A stretch of DNA of 55,305 nt from Neptuniibacter sp. UBA6509 (GTDB taxonomy: Bacteria; Pseudomonadota; Gammaproteobacteria; Pseudomonadales; Balneatricaceae). Both the position numbers and the translations under genes were made by a program. The DNA is taken from contig DJLT01000043.1 in assembly GCA_002435145.1 (NCBI GenBank), forward strand, positions 27,950 to 83,254, given 5' to 3'. Shown piece by piece: positions 47,945 through 55,305 of this stretch. The notes under the pieces were generated by a model. That model was not told the DNA's origin. It searched no databases and saw only the letters and a list, made by a program, of their open reading frames with translations. Each line of letters opens with the position of its first letter. Position 1 is the first letter of the stretch.

Positions 47945-48838
47945 CTAATTAATTGGTTCGCCTTTTTCCAATGCTTCCAATCTATCGCGCGCAGCTAGGC
48001 GACCATATTCAATAGCGGCTTCTGCTCGATGAAAGTCATAAAAGCTGCATAAATCTTTAGGGATACGAATAAGAAGGTCGGGCGGGTAACCTGCAATTTT
48101 ATACTCAGCCAAACTCGCTTGCATCACTTCCACTGAGTTCAATAGCACATCCATTCTGCCACCAATCTGGTCGGCCTTAGCGGTAGGCTCATCTCTTTGA
48201 TCGGCTACTTCAGACTCTGGCATATTCCATTCATCACTCATACCACTGCGCTTTAGGTACTGGTTACTCGGCAGTGCTATATGACTATGGCTGGAATCCC
48301 CCGTATTCAGATCGATAGCGATAATGAAATCAGCCTGAGCCGCAACAACTGGTATTATGGGTAAGGGGTTAAGAATACCACCATCAACGAGCACACGGCC
48401 ATCCTGCATAACTGGGGTAAACAAACCTGGTACAGCCACGGAAGCTCGAATAGCGTCAATCAAAGATCCCTTTTGAAACCAAACCTCTTTTTGATGAGCA
48501 ATATCAGCTGAAACCGCTGTAAAATCTAATCCCAAGTCCTCAATTTTAAGGGCGCCTAGAATCTTAGTTAATTGAACAAAAATCCTATCACCTCGAATGG
48601 CACCTCGAGACAAAGTAAAATCGAGTAAACGCACCACTCTCATCCAATTAAGAGAGATCACCCACTTCTTATATTCAGGCAGTTTTCCCGCAGCATACAT
48701 TCCGCCAACAAGCGCGCCCATAGAACTACCTGAAACAGAAACGATCTCATACCCTCGTCGTTCTATCTCCTCAATAGCCCCTATATGAGCATAGCCACGT
48801 GCACCACCACTACCTAATACCAGTGAAACCGTTGCCAT
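47945..48838 (-). CDS. Patatin-like phospholipase (RssA-like)
   Basis: Cytosolic acyl hydrolase of 297 residues. Oxyanion hole GSGGARGYAHIG (about 8-19), nucleophile Ser in GSSMGALVGG (GxSxG), and catalytic Asp in DGGILNPLP (DGG). The substrate is not known; the family hydrolyses phospholipids or lipid esters. It is the last gene of the hydrolase-DUF4892-patatin cassette, 22 bases downstream of the DUF4892 gene. Confidence 0.9.
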   Translation of the reverse strand: MATVSLVLGSGGARGYAHIGAIEEIERRGYEIVSVSGSSMGALVGGMYAAGKLPEYKKWVISLNWMRVVRLLDFTLSRGAIRGDRIFVQLTKILGALKIEDLGLDFTAVSADIAHQKEVWFQKGSLIDAIRASVAVPGLFTPVMQDGRVLVDGGILNPLPIIPVVAAQADFIIAIDLNTGDSSHSHIALPSNQYLKRSGMSDEWNMPESEVADQRDEPTAKADQIGGRMDVLLNSVEVMQASLAEYKIAGYPPDLLIRIPKDLCSFYDFHRAEAAIEYGRLAARDRLEALEKGEPIN

Positions 48839-48860
48839 AAGCTATTCCTTCAGTTGATAC

Positions 48861-49736
48861 TTATTCTACATACATTAATATCTCAGCATCCCTTTCTGGG
48901 GCAAAACCACCAAGCGAATGAAGTTTAATCCTCACCGCATCAACCCCCTGTTCGATTAAAGCTAATTTTAAGCGATTGACTGATTCGTTCGCCCTCGCTA
49001 GTTGCTCTTGAGTAGTAACATCATCATTATTTCTCCCAACTAGCCATAACAACTTATCTGAATTATCAGCCATATATTGCTTAATCATTGGTATCTCATT
49101 TTCATTAGCAAAAGGAACGCCTAGCCCCTTTGCTAGTAATGCCTGAAAATCTAAGGGCTTTGTTACAAGCACCTCTAAACGTAAGTAAATTTGTTTATTA
49201 CCGCGCTGTACGGAATAAAGTGAAAAATATTGATTACCCAATTGATAGGAAGCAAACGACTGAGATTCATCAAAACCATATAACCGAGAATAGCCAAAAA
49301 CTTTATTTGCCCATTGGTTACTACTACCGCATGCGCGACTTACACACTGAAAAAGCTTGCCACCCCCTAGCTGTAGAATTTGTTGGTCTATATGTAAAAA
49401 AGCTTCTTGAGGGGTGAAACGCTCAGGCACTTTATAAGTGATTCGATAAAGCCGACCGTTTAAATTTTGCTCTTTTTCACGAACTAATACACCGTTTATT
49501 TTCTTCAAACTGCCCAAAATAAAACGATAATCTGAATCACGTTCCTCATACTGAACAATAGTGGAACCGGAGGAACGTGAGATACCCGGATAATCCGACG
49601 AGTTTAAAACATCGGCTTTAGCTACTGTTAACAAAGATGTAAAAATCAACACAAAGGTGCTGAAACATCTAACAATAGTCCTGCTAAAACCTAAAATTCC
49701 AAACTGCATAATTGACCGTTCATTTTCTCTATTCAT
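48861..49736 (-). CDS. DUF4892 periplasmic protein with OmpA-like C-terminus
   Basis: 291-residue exported protein. Signal peptide ending near residue 42 (AKADV), then a DUF4892-type domain (YRFILGSLKKINGVLVREKEQNL, RITYKVPERFTPQEAFLHI, one CxxxxC-type Cys pair in FQCVSRACGSS), and a C-terminal stretch (about 225-291) with OmpA-like pattern: a conserved LARANESVNRLKLALIEQGVD helix and a final strand. Function unknown. The ATG at 49736 overlaps the end of the hydrolase by eight bases; an alternative ATG is nine codons later. Confidence 0.72.
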   Translation of the reverse strand: MNRENERSIMQFGILGFSRTIVRCFSTFVLIFTSLLTVAKADVLNSSDYPGISRSSGSTIVQYEERDSDYRFILGSLKKINGVLVREKEQNLNGRLYRITYKVPERFTPQEAFLHIDQQILQLGGGKLFQCVSRACGSSNQWANKVFGYSRLYGFDESQSFASYQLGNQYFSLYSVQRGNKQIYLRLEVLVTKPLDFQALLAKGLGVPFANENEIPMIKQYMADNSDKLLWLVGRNNDDVTTQEQLARANESVNRLKLALIEQGVDAVRIKLHSLGGFAPERDAEILMYVE

Positions 49737-50583
49737 AACGCGCCCAACTATTTATCCTATCTGCCAAAAACTGTGCTACAGGAGGATCAAGATGAAGATG
49801 ATGACCTCCTTTTAATTTAATAACGTCGAGATGCTCAATGCTATCTAGCCAGCGATTAATAATGCTTTCACTCGCACCCTCATCACCTATTATCACTATA
49901 GCTTCTGATTCAAGTTTCTGAAGAAATGAATAAACCTGTTCAGAACTAAAACGTATAAGTGAGGGGAGAAGAAGCTTAGAATCGTTACTCCACATATAAC
50001 CTTTATCTGTTCTCGTTAAACCTCGTTCCAACAGCGCCTCTGAGGCCTCTCTTGAGACTGGCCAACGTCCCTTCATACGGGCTAAAACCGCATCTTCAAA
50101 ACTAGCGTATGGTGTAAGCGTACGAGATGCCATTCTATGCCGTTTAGTTATCGCTTCAGATAATAGGGATGGTAAATCATCAACTTCATAAACAAGCGGA
50201 CCTAGACCTTCGATACAGAGGAGCTTATCAACCATTTTGGGAAAAGAGGAAGCAAATAACATTGCAATACTCGCCCCCATGGAGTGACCGACAAAATCAG
50301 CTTTTTTTAACTCTAACGCCTTCATCACTTCATATATATCAGCCACGTTATCCCACAAGTGATATGGCATTTGTGCTGGACGATGATCAGAACGTCCATG
50401 ACCCACAAGATCCATCGCGATTAACCGTATACCTGATAGATGGCCACCTATAGCATAAAACGTTGCCGCATTATCCAACCACCCGTGTAACGCTAAAACA
50501 GGCCGTCCAATAGGGTCGCCATATTCAACAATCGCGATGTTATAACCCGCAGCTGAAACTACATACTCTCGATGACTTAACAT
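49729..50583 (-). CDS. Alpha/beta-fold hydrolase
   Basis: 284-residue serine hydrolase. HGWLDNAATF (oxyanion region), the nucleophile elbow GHSMGAS, Asp in GDEGAS and catalytic His in KGGHHLHLDPP. No signal peptide. Substrate unknown. It leads the three-gene cassette on the minus strand and overlaps the next gene by eight bases, which implies coupled expression. The same pairing with DUF4892 genes is, as far as I know, seen in Pseudomonas. Confidence 0.9.
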   Translation of the reverse strand: MLSHREYVVSAAGYNIAIVEYGDPIGRPVLALHGWLDNAATFYAIGGHLSGIRLIAMDLVGHGRSDHRPAQMPYHLWDNVADIYEVMKALELKKADFVGHSMGASIAMLFASSFPKMVDKLLCIEGLGPLVYEVDDLPSLLSEAITKRHRMASRTLTPYASFEDAVLARMKGRWPVSREASEALLERGLTRTDKGYMWSNDSKLLLPSLIRFSSEQVYSFLQKLESEAIVIIGDEGASESIINRWLDSIEHLDVIKLKGGHHLHLDPPVAQFLADRINSWARYE

Positions 50584-50674
50584 TTTCCCTCAACTAATCG
50601 ACTGATATATCGCGCTTCTTTAATTACTATAATCTCAAATTAAAGTAAGATCTTTAAACTTAAGGGAAAAATTA

Positions 50675-50692
50675 ATGAATTGGAATTTTTGA
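50675..50692 (+). other. Five-codon leader ORF overlapping the start of the next gene
   Basis: ATG-AAT-TGG-AAT-TTT-TGA; AAGGGA lies about eight bases upstream, giving it the best ribosome site in the region. Its TGA shares the A with the ATG at 50692 (TGATG), an arrangement for translational coupling. It may be a leader or a sign that the true start lies in a different frame. Confidence 0.45.
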
Positions 50693-52500
50693 TGATATCC
50701 GGCTTACAACTAGAACAAGATTCTAGCCTAAAGAAACCTCAACGCTTATTTTTTATATTATTCGGCATCCTTTTTCTTATCGCACCCTTTTACTACCAAC
50801 CTAATTTGGGTGGAGAAGGCCTTTTCATTCCGCACAATAGTAGTTTATGGATCGTTGCAAGCTGGATTATTGCGAGTGCAAGCTTTTTAATCTACAAAAA
50901 TAAAGTAATTGTTCTACCTAAACACTGGCTAGGTTTGGCGTTATTACCTATAGGTGCGCTTGTGACCGGATTTGTAGCCGATAATAACAATCCAACAGAA
51001 TGGATTGTAAGGATTTCAGTCATTATTGGCGGGTACCTTTTCTTTCTCAGTTTATTCCAATTTCAGCTTAAATCTAAACACATAGAACGCAGCCTTTACA
51101 TCATATTAGCGATGGGGTTAATTGCTGGGACCTACGGTATTATTCAAAGTCAAACAGGGGCACTAAATTTAGGGCATATAATACCCGTCAGCCCAGAACA
51201 TAAAGCAGTAGGGATTTTCCAACAAGTTAATCTACAAGCCTCTTTGATGGCTACATTACTTATTCTTTCATTCTACCTAGCAAGCCGTCCTACGCTACAA
51301 AATTTCAGTTTCATAATAAAATTCACCTTAATCATTGCAACTATCACCGCAAGCTTTTCAATTGCATATAGCGGCTCTCGGGTGGGATTAATCAGCGCTA
51401 TCATTGGGCTTTCCATGTTATTAATTGGTCGCTGGAAACTAATAAAAAACGCAAAGTTCATGTTTATCGCTCTCACACTCTCAGTGTTTATCGGCGCTAC
51501 TTTAGGGCAAAGCGGATTAACGGCGACCGCTAGTAAAATGAACAACGTAATAGGAGGACTTGATGCAGATGTACGCTGGCATATATATACGCTTTCTTGG
51601 GACATTTTTACTCAAGCCCCTATCACTGGTCACGGGCTAGGTAGTTTCCAGAAAGTATTCCAGGAGGAAAGAGCCGATTACCAAATAAAAGGAGGGGTTA
51701 AGCTAGAACGCTCCCCTCGATTTAGCCATCCTCATAATGAAATTATTTTTTGGTTAGTCGAAGGTGGAGTTATTGCCATTATTGGAATTTTGGCAGCGAC
51801 TATTTTCACCCTTCTACAATTAATAAAAGTAGGCTGGCAAAGGGGCTGGGCATACGCAGCTTTATTCTTCCCGTTAATTATCCATTCTCAAGTAGAGCTA
51901 CCTTTCTATATTTCAAACACACACTGGTTTCTACTATTATTTTTACTCTTTGTGACTCATCAATTCAGAAAGAAGGAACTCAATACAAACGTCCTTTCAA
52001 AGCCCGCTCAAAATACAGTACCTATATTCTTTATGATTGTAGCTATATTAAGCAGCTACACCCTAGTTAATGCACAAGTCGCTAATGCGGGACTTGTAAA
52101 TTATCTGAAAAGAAACCAGAGCCATCCTGCATTCTTAGAATCATCTATAGAATCAGCCTACTTCCGGGAATATACAACCTACCTATTACTTAGGCGTAAT
52201 ATGTATTTAGGCATTCATGATTCCGATACCCGAGCTGCTGAACAATATATAGCTTGGGCAACACAAAGCTTAAAAACCACTCCGGCTATCAGTAGCTATA
52301 GAGACTTAGTTATAGCTTACAATTACCTCAATGAAATAGAAAAACGGGATAACACTTTACAGAAAGCACTAGATATCTACCCTCAAAATCAAGACTTATT
52401 ACACTTAGAGGGAAAATTCACAGCAAGTACCACTCAACAAGAAAAGCTCAAAAACGGTGAGTTAAAACACCCAACCCAGCAGCCGGCCAGTCAGCAGTGA
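50692..52500 (+). CDS. PglL/O-antigen ligase-like membrane protein
   Basis: 602-residue inner-membrane protein with about eleven to twelve helices and a C-terminal tetratricopeptide-like soluble end (about 450-602). The periplasmic loop HPHNEIIFWLVEGG is the Wzy_C/O-antigen-ligase signature (the conserved His), and the ADVRWHIYTLSWDIFTQAPITGHGLGSFQ segment is typical of PglL-type O-oligosaccharyltransferases that glycosylate pilins. The target is unknown; no pilin gene is adjacent. A TTG in frame at 50680 is an alternative start; ATG 50692 is preferred by coupling to a mini-ORF. Its last 53 bases overlap sixA on the other strand. Confidence 0.85.
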   Translation: MISGLQLEQDSSLKKPQRLFFILFGILFLIAPFYYQPNLGGEGLFIPHNSSLWIVASWIIASASFLIYKNKVIVLPKHWLGLALLPIGALVTGFVADNNNPTEWIVRISVIIGGYLFFLSLFQFQLKSKHIERSLYIILAMGLIAGTYGIIQSQTGALNLGHIIPVSPEHKAVGIFQQVNLQASLMATLLILSFYLASRPTLQNFSFIIKFTLIIATITASFSIAYSGSRVGLISAIIGLSMLLIGRWKLIKNAKFMFIALTLSVFIGATLGQSGLTATASKMNNVIGGLDADVRWHIYTLSWDIFTQAPITGHGLGSFQKVFQEERADYQIKGGVKLERSPRFSHPHNEIIFWLVEGGVIAIIGILAATIFTLLQLIKVGWQRGWAYAALFFPLIIHSQVELPFYISNTHWFLLLFLLFVTHQFRKKELNTNVLSKPAQNTVPIFFMIVAILSSYTLVNAQVANAGLVNYLKRNQSHPAFLESSIESAYFREYTTYLLLRRNMYLGIHDSDTRAAEQYIAWATQSLKTTPAISSYRDLVIAYNYLNEIEKRDNTLQKALDIYPQNQDLLHLEGKFTASTTQQEKLKNGELKHPTQQPASQQ

Positions 52501-52900
52501 TCGATGAAATTTCACCGCAACCAAACGAGCGGGGGGAGGATACATTACCCTCACAACATAAAGCCTCAACGTAAGCGATGATCGGCATATGAGTAACGAT
52601 AAGCGGGGTATGTTCAGTATAAGGCTCTAGTGATGCTAAAGCCTTTTCGGGGCTGCTCTCAGGGGTCCACAAATCTGAAGAGTACAGATCAGATACATTA
52701 AAGCATCTTGAAACGAGTTCTGCAGTTTCTAATGTTCTGACATAAGGACTATGAATTATACAGCTAATGTCATGCAATTCTTGTTTCAGTGAATCTAAAC
52801 GACGATTAAGTAAAGCCACACCTTGCTCTGTAAGGTGTCTCTGAGCATCTGAAGGAGCTGTAAATTCAGCCTCTCCATGACGCATCAGATAAAACTTCAT
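52448..52900 (-). CDS. sixA: Phosphohistidine phosphatase SixA
   Basis: Histidine phosphatase of 150 residues, with LMRHGEAEF (catalytic RHG), [14 protein letters not shown] and [13 protein letters not shown] (second His). E. coli SixA dephosphorylates phosphohistidine in HPt domains of sensor kinases and the PTS-Ntr protein NPr. The ATG overlaps the gpsA stop as ATGA, so it is translationally coupled. The 3' end overlaps the convergent PglL-like gene by 53 bases with no terminator between. Confidence 0.92.
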   Translation of the reverse strand: MKFYLMRHGEAEFTAPSDAQRHLTEQGVALLNRRLDSLKQELHDISCIIHSPYVRTLETAELVSRCFNVSDLYSSDLWTPESSPEKALASLEPYTEHTPLIVTHMPIIAYVEALCCEGNVSSPRSFGCGEISSITADWPAAGLGVLTHRF

Positions 52901-53925
52901 GCACCCTCTCGAGGCAATACAAATTCCACATCTGTACTTTGCTCATTCATCATCAACATTTTGACAACCTCCGCCACCGGAGCATGATTAAAGACTACTT
53001 CGTAGAGACCGCTCACCAAAGGCATATAAACATTCATCTCTGCTGCTTTCTCTTTTACGTGCTTAATAGTGCTCACACCTTCGGCTACTTGCCCTAATGC
53101 ATCAACTGCTTGCTCTAAGGTTTTACCCTCTCCTAAAGCATAACCAACTCGGTAGTTACGACTTAAAGGGGACATGCATGTCACAATTAGATCACCGACG
53201 CCTGCAAGACCTATAAAGGTCATAGGGTTAGCCCCCATACAGACAGCAAACCGACTCATTTCAGCTAAGCTTCGAGTCATCAGCATGCTTTTAGTGTTTT
53301 CACCCATCCCCAAAGCAGCACTTAAGCCCGCCGCAATTGCATAGATATTCTTTAAAGTTCCACCTAACTCAACGCCATAAGTATCAGAGCTTGCATATAC
53401 TCGGAAGTAGGAAGAGTGAAGTATCTCCTGAACGGCACTACGTAGCTCAGAGGAGTCACTCGCAATCACGGTTGCCGTTAAATGGCGGTTTGCAACTTCT
53501 TTAGCTAAGTTTGGCCCACTCAACACACCTACAGGAGATAAAGGCAGTTCTTCTCTCAGGATTTCGCTCATTAAACTAAATGTCTGAGCTTCTATACCTT
53601 TGGTCGTCGAAACTAACATTTGCTCGGGCTTTAGCCATTCGCGAGCTTGTCTTACAACTTGTCGAAAGGACTGGCTAGGTATAGACACAAAGACGATGTC
53701 TGCCCCCTTTACTACCTCTTCTATCGAGGTAGAGGCAAATAAACGACTAGAGAGCTTATACTCCGGTAAATAACGCGTATTTTCATGCGCTAGATTGATA
53801 TGTGCAGCTAACGCTTCATCCCTAAGCCATAAATTAACATCAAAACCATTTTCTGCCACCATATTGGCGATAACAGTGCCAAAGCTACCGCCACCCAATA
53901 TGGCAACTTTATTTATTTTCGACAT
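52897..53925 (-). CDS. gpsA: Glycerol-3-phosphate dehydrogenase [NAD(P)+]
   Basis: Reduces dihydroxyacetone phosphate to sn-glycerol 3-phosphate for phospholipid synthesis. NAD fold [15 protein letters not shown], catalytic Lys in [26 protein letters not shown], and [20 protein letters not shown] are diagnostic. The frame opens with GTG at 53943; the ATG at 53925 ([15 protein letters not shown]) gives 342 residues, matching the family length, but the ribosome site is weak either way. First gene of the gpsA-sixA pair. Confidence 0.95.
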   Translation of the reverse strand: MSKINKVAILGGGSFGTVIANMVAENGFDVNLWLRDEALAAHINLAHENTRYLPEYKLSSRLFASTSIEEVVKGADIVFVSIPSQSFRQVVRQAREWLKPEQMLVSTTKGIEAQTFSLMSEILREELPLSPVGVLSGPNLAKEVANRHLTATVIASDSSELRSAVQEILHSSYFRVYASSDTYGVELGGTLKNIYAIAAGLSAALGMGENTKSMLMTRSLAEMSRFAVCMGANPMTFIGLAGVGDLIVTCMSPLSRNYRVGYALGEGKTLEQAVDALGQVAEGVSTIKHVKEKAAEMNVYMPLVSGLYEVVFNHAPVAEVVKMLMMNEQSTDVEFVLPREGA

Positions 53926-53948
53926 ACTATTTAATTCCAACACGCACT

Positions 53949-54170
53949 TTATCGACTTGATTCGTCCAAACTATCGAGCATTTTATTAATGCCCTTAAAC
54001 AATAAAATAACAATAAAGTAACCCAAGCAGGCTAAGCCTAAAAAGAGCAGTAACTGTAAAGGGTCCTCAGTACGTTGATAACCGGCAACACCCAGTGCGG
54101 CTATAACCGCACTGAACACTACGGCAACGATATTAGCCAGACGCTTAGTCCTGTGTTTGTCTTGTTGCAT
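53949..54170 (-). CDS. Small two-helix membrane protein
   Basis: Function unknown. 73 residues with two hydrophobic segments (about 13-31 and 37-55) connected by a short acidic turn, and charged ends. GTGAGA precedes the ATG at 54170, four codons inside the longer frame. It overlaps the end of the helicase gene by 26 bases and ends 23 bases before gpsA, so it sits in a rhlB-like/gpsA/sixA transcription unit. Confidence 0.65.
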   Translation of the reverse strand: MQQDKHRTKRLANIVAVVFSAVIAALGVAGYQRTEDPLQLLLFLGLACLGYFIVILLFKGINKMLDSLDESSR

Positions 54171-55305
54171 TCTCACTACCACTATCTTTCTCAGCTACCG
54201 AAACCTCTGATTTAAACTCCTGCGGTTTAGGCTCCGCGGAATTAGATTCGGGAAGTTTGGAATCCTGAGGCTTAATTGTTTGTGACTTAGGTTCCTCCAG
54301 CAATTCAGCTTCAGGGTGAACACAATTAAGTTTAACGCCTGTTTCAGCCTCAATTTCAGGAATCATGAAGGAATCATCCTCACAAGCGAAACAGATAGAA
54401 GCTCCGGTTGCACCAGCACGCCCTGTACGGCCGATACGGTGAACATAGTCATCAGGATCTTCTGGTAGCTGGTAATTGAATACGTGAGTTACCCCATCAA
54501 TATGAATACCTCGTCCAGCAACATCTGTCGCAACTAAAACTTGAATTTTTCCGCTACGGAAATCTTCCAGTGTACGTACGCGCTTCTGCTGAGGAATCTC
54601 ACCGGACATAAGTGCCGCTTTTATTCCATCACGAGAGAGTTTCTCTGCTAATTTACGTGTTTCATCACGTCTATTACCAAAAACAATAACCTTCTCCGCG
54701 TGATCTTTATCCATATAATTACGTAACAGACGGTACTTTTGCTGTTTAGAAACTAAATAAACGGTCTGACTCACATTATCAGTCGTTTTAATTTCAGGAG
54801 CGATCTCAATCGTAACGGGATCTAACGTCCACTGCTGAGCTAAATTTAAGATATCATCCGTAAAAGTTGCGCTGTATAACAAAGTTTGACGGTCAGTACC
54901 CTTACGAGGCGTATTTCGTACGATCGTGCGGACATCAGGAATAAAGCCCATGCTCAACATACGGTCTGCTTCGTCTAACACAAGCACTTCAACATTCCAC
55001 AGATCGACATCCTTACGGTTAACAAAATCAATTAATCGCCCTGGAGTAGCAACCAAAATATCAACCGGCTTCTTCTTCAACTTCTGACGTTGTTTATCAT
55101 AATCCATGCCGCCCACTAAACTCACTACATGCAATGATGTATGTTTAGATAACCCTTCAGCATCATCAGCAATCTGTAGAGCAAGTTCACGAGTGGGCGC
55201 AACGATTAAAGCACGCGGCTCCCCTAAACGCCTGTTCTCTGCAAGCGGGAAGTCAAGTAGGTCAGTAATAATACCCAATAGGAATGCAGCTGTTTTACCC
55301 GTACC
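54145..55305 (-). CDS. rhlB: DEAD-box RNA helicase, RhlB-like, 5' end outside the window
   Basis: RNA helicase, cut at the window edge. The visible part begins within motif I (GTGKTAAFL, read through the last bases), followed by [10 protein letters not shown] (Ia), TPGRLIDFV (Ib), VLDEADRML (DEAD), LLYSATF (SAT), [12 protein letters not shown] (V) and [12 protein letters not shown] (VI). The region after motif VI ([16 protein letters not shown]) resembles RhlB more than other DEAD proteins. The C-terminal 60 residues are a low-complexity Pro/Lys/Glu/Ser-rich tail. The start and Q motif lie outside the window. Confidence 0.9.
   Translation of the reverse strand, partial: GTGKTAAFLLGIITDLLDFPLAENRRLGEPRALIVAPTRELALQIADDAEGLSKHTSLHVVSLVGGMDYDKQRQKLKKKPVDILVATPGRLIDFVNRKDVDLWNVEVLVLDEADRMLSMGFIPDVRTIVRNTPRKGTDRQTLLYSATFTDDILNLAQQWTLDPVTIEIAPEIKTTDNVSQTVYLVSKQQKYRLLRNYMDKDHAEKVIVFGNRRDETRKLAEKLSRDGIKAALMSGEIPQQKRVRTLEDFRSGKIQVLVATDVAGRGIHIDGVTHVFNYQLPEDPDDYVHRIGRTGRAGATGASICFACEDDSFMIPEIEAETGVKLNCVHPEAELLEEPKSQTIKPQDSKLPESNSAEPKPQEFKSEVSVAEKDSGSENATRQTQD

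Noticed and set aside
1-55305. tRNA, rRNA, CRISPR array, insertion sequence, prophage or attachment site
   Set aside because: Searched by eye on both strands; no cloverleaf-like sequences, regularly spaced repeats, transposase or integrase genes or terminal inverted repeats were found. The gene order is that of a stable core chromosome.

Overview
The window reads as a contiguous piece of chromosome from a marine gammaproteobacterium of moderate GC, most likely an Oceanospirillales (Oceanospirillaceae-like) organism. The support is the Pseudomonas-like order metZ-purF-cvpA-SPOR-folC-accD-(trpA-trpB)-trpF-truA-fimV-asd-asd-leuB-leuD-leuC-lysR, class III PHA synthase genes, an E. coli-type speD, an aap/bzt amino-acid importer and a prmB-aroC pair. 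The organism assignment is inference from gene content and protein character; no rRNA or other marker gene is present. No tRNA, CRISPR array, insertion sequence or prophage was recognised.

Layout. (1) 1-9.1 kb: signalling and small uncharacterised genes: a 7TM-DISM diguanylate cyclase, a large unsecreted EF-hand/RTX-loop protein, DUF4197, DUF3622, DUF2185 and cupin proteins, a chemoreceptor and dusC. (2) 9.1-28.4 kb, nearly all on the minus strand after thpR: a biosynthetic supra-operon for leucine (leuCDB), two aspartate-semialdehyde dehydrogenases of different subclasses, the polar hub protein FimV, tRNA modification (truA), the end of tryptophan synthesis (trpF-trpB-trpA), fatty acid synthesis (accD), folate (folC), an SPOR protein, cvpA, purF and metZ. 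(3) 28.4-36.5 kb: a LysR gene divergent from leuC, then PHA storage (phaE-phaC, phaR and a DUF6489 gene) interleaved with polyamine genes speD and speE, an orphan exported protein and an MFS transporter. (4) 36.9-41.1 kb: a four-gene general L-amino-acid ABC importer (aapJQMP-like). (5) 41.2-46.3 kb: a GST/LysR divergent pair, a lytic transglycosylase, a ThrE-like exporter and aroC. (6) 46.4-55.3 kb: prmB, an Smr-domain protein, a patatin/DUF4892/hydrolase cassette, an O-antigen-ligase/PglL-like membrane enzyme, sixA, gpsA, a small membrane protein and an rhlB-like helicase cut by the window edge.

Most of the window is core metabolism. The parts that go beyond standard annotation are mainly regulatory and structural: a 26-bp near-perfect palindrome directly upstream of a candidate fimV promoter; palindromic T-N11-A LysR-type boxes upstream of both lysR genes; a perfect UUCG-loop hairpin between the binding protein and permease genes; a five-codon leader ORF whose stop overlaps a start codon of the PglL-like gene; a 21-bp tandem repeat that encodes a lysine-rich heptad tail on PhaE; and several genes with TTG or GTG starts. 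I saw no convincing wholly new multi-gene system. The best candidates for undescribed function are the EF-hand protein at 1901-3484, the PhaR-DUF6489 pair, and the patatin-DUF4892-hydrolase cassette.
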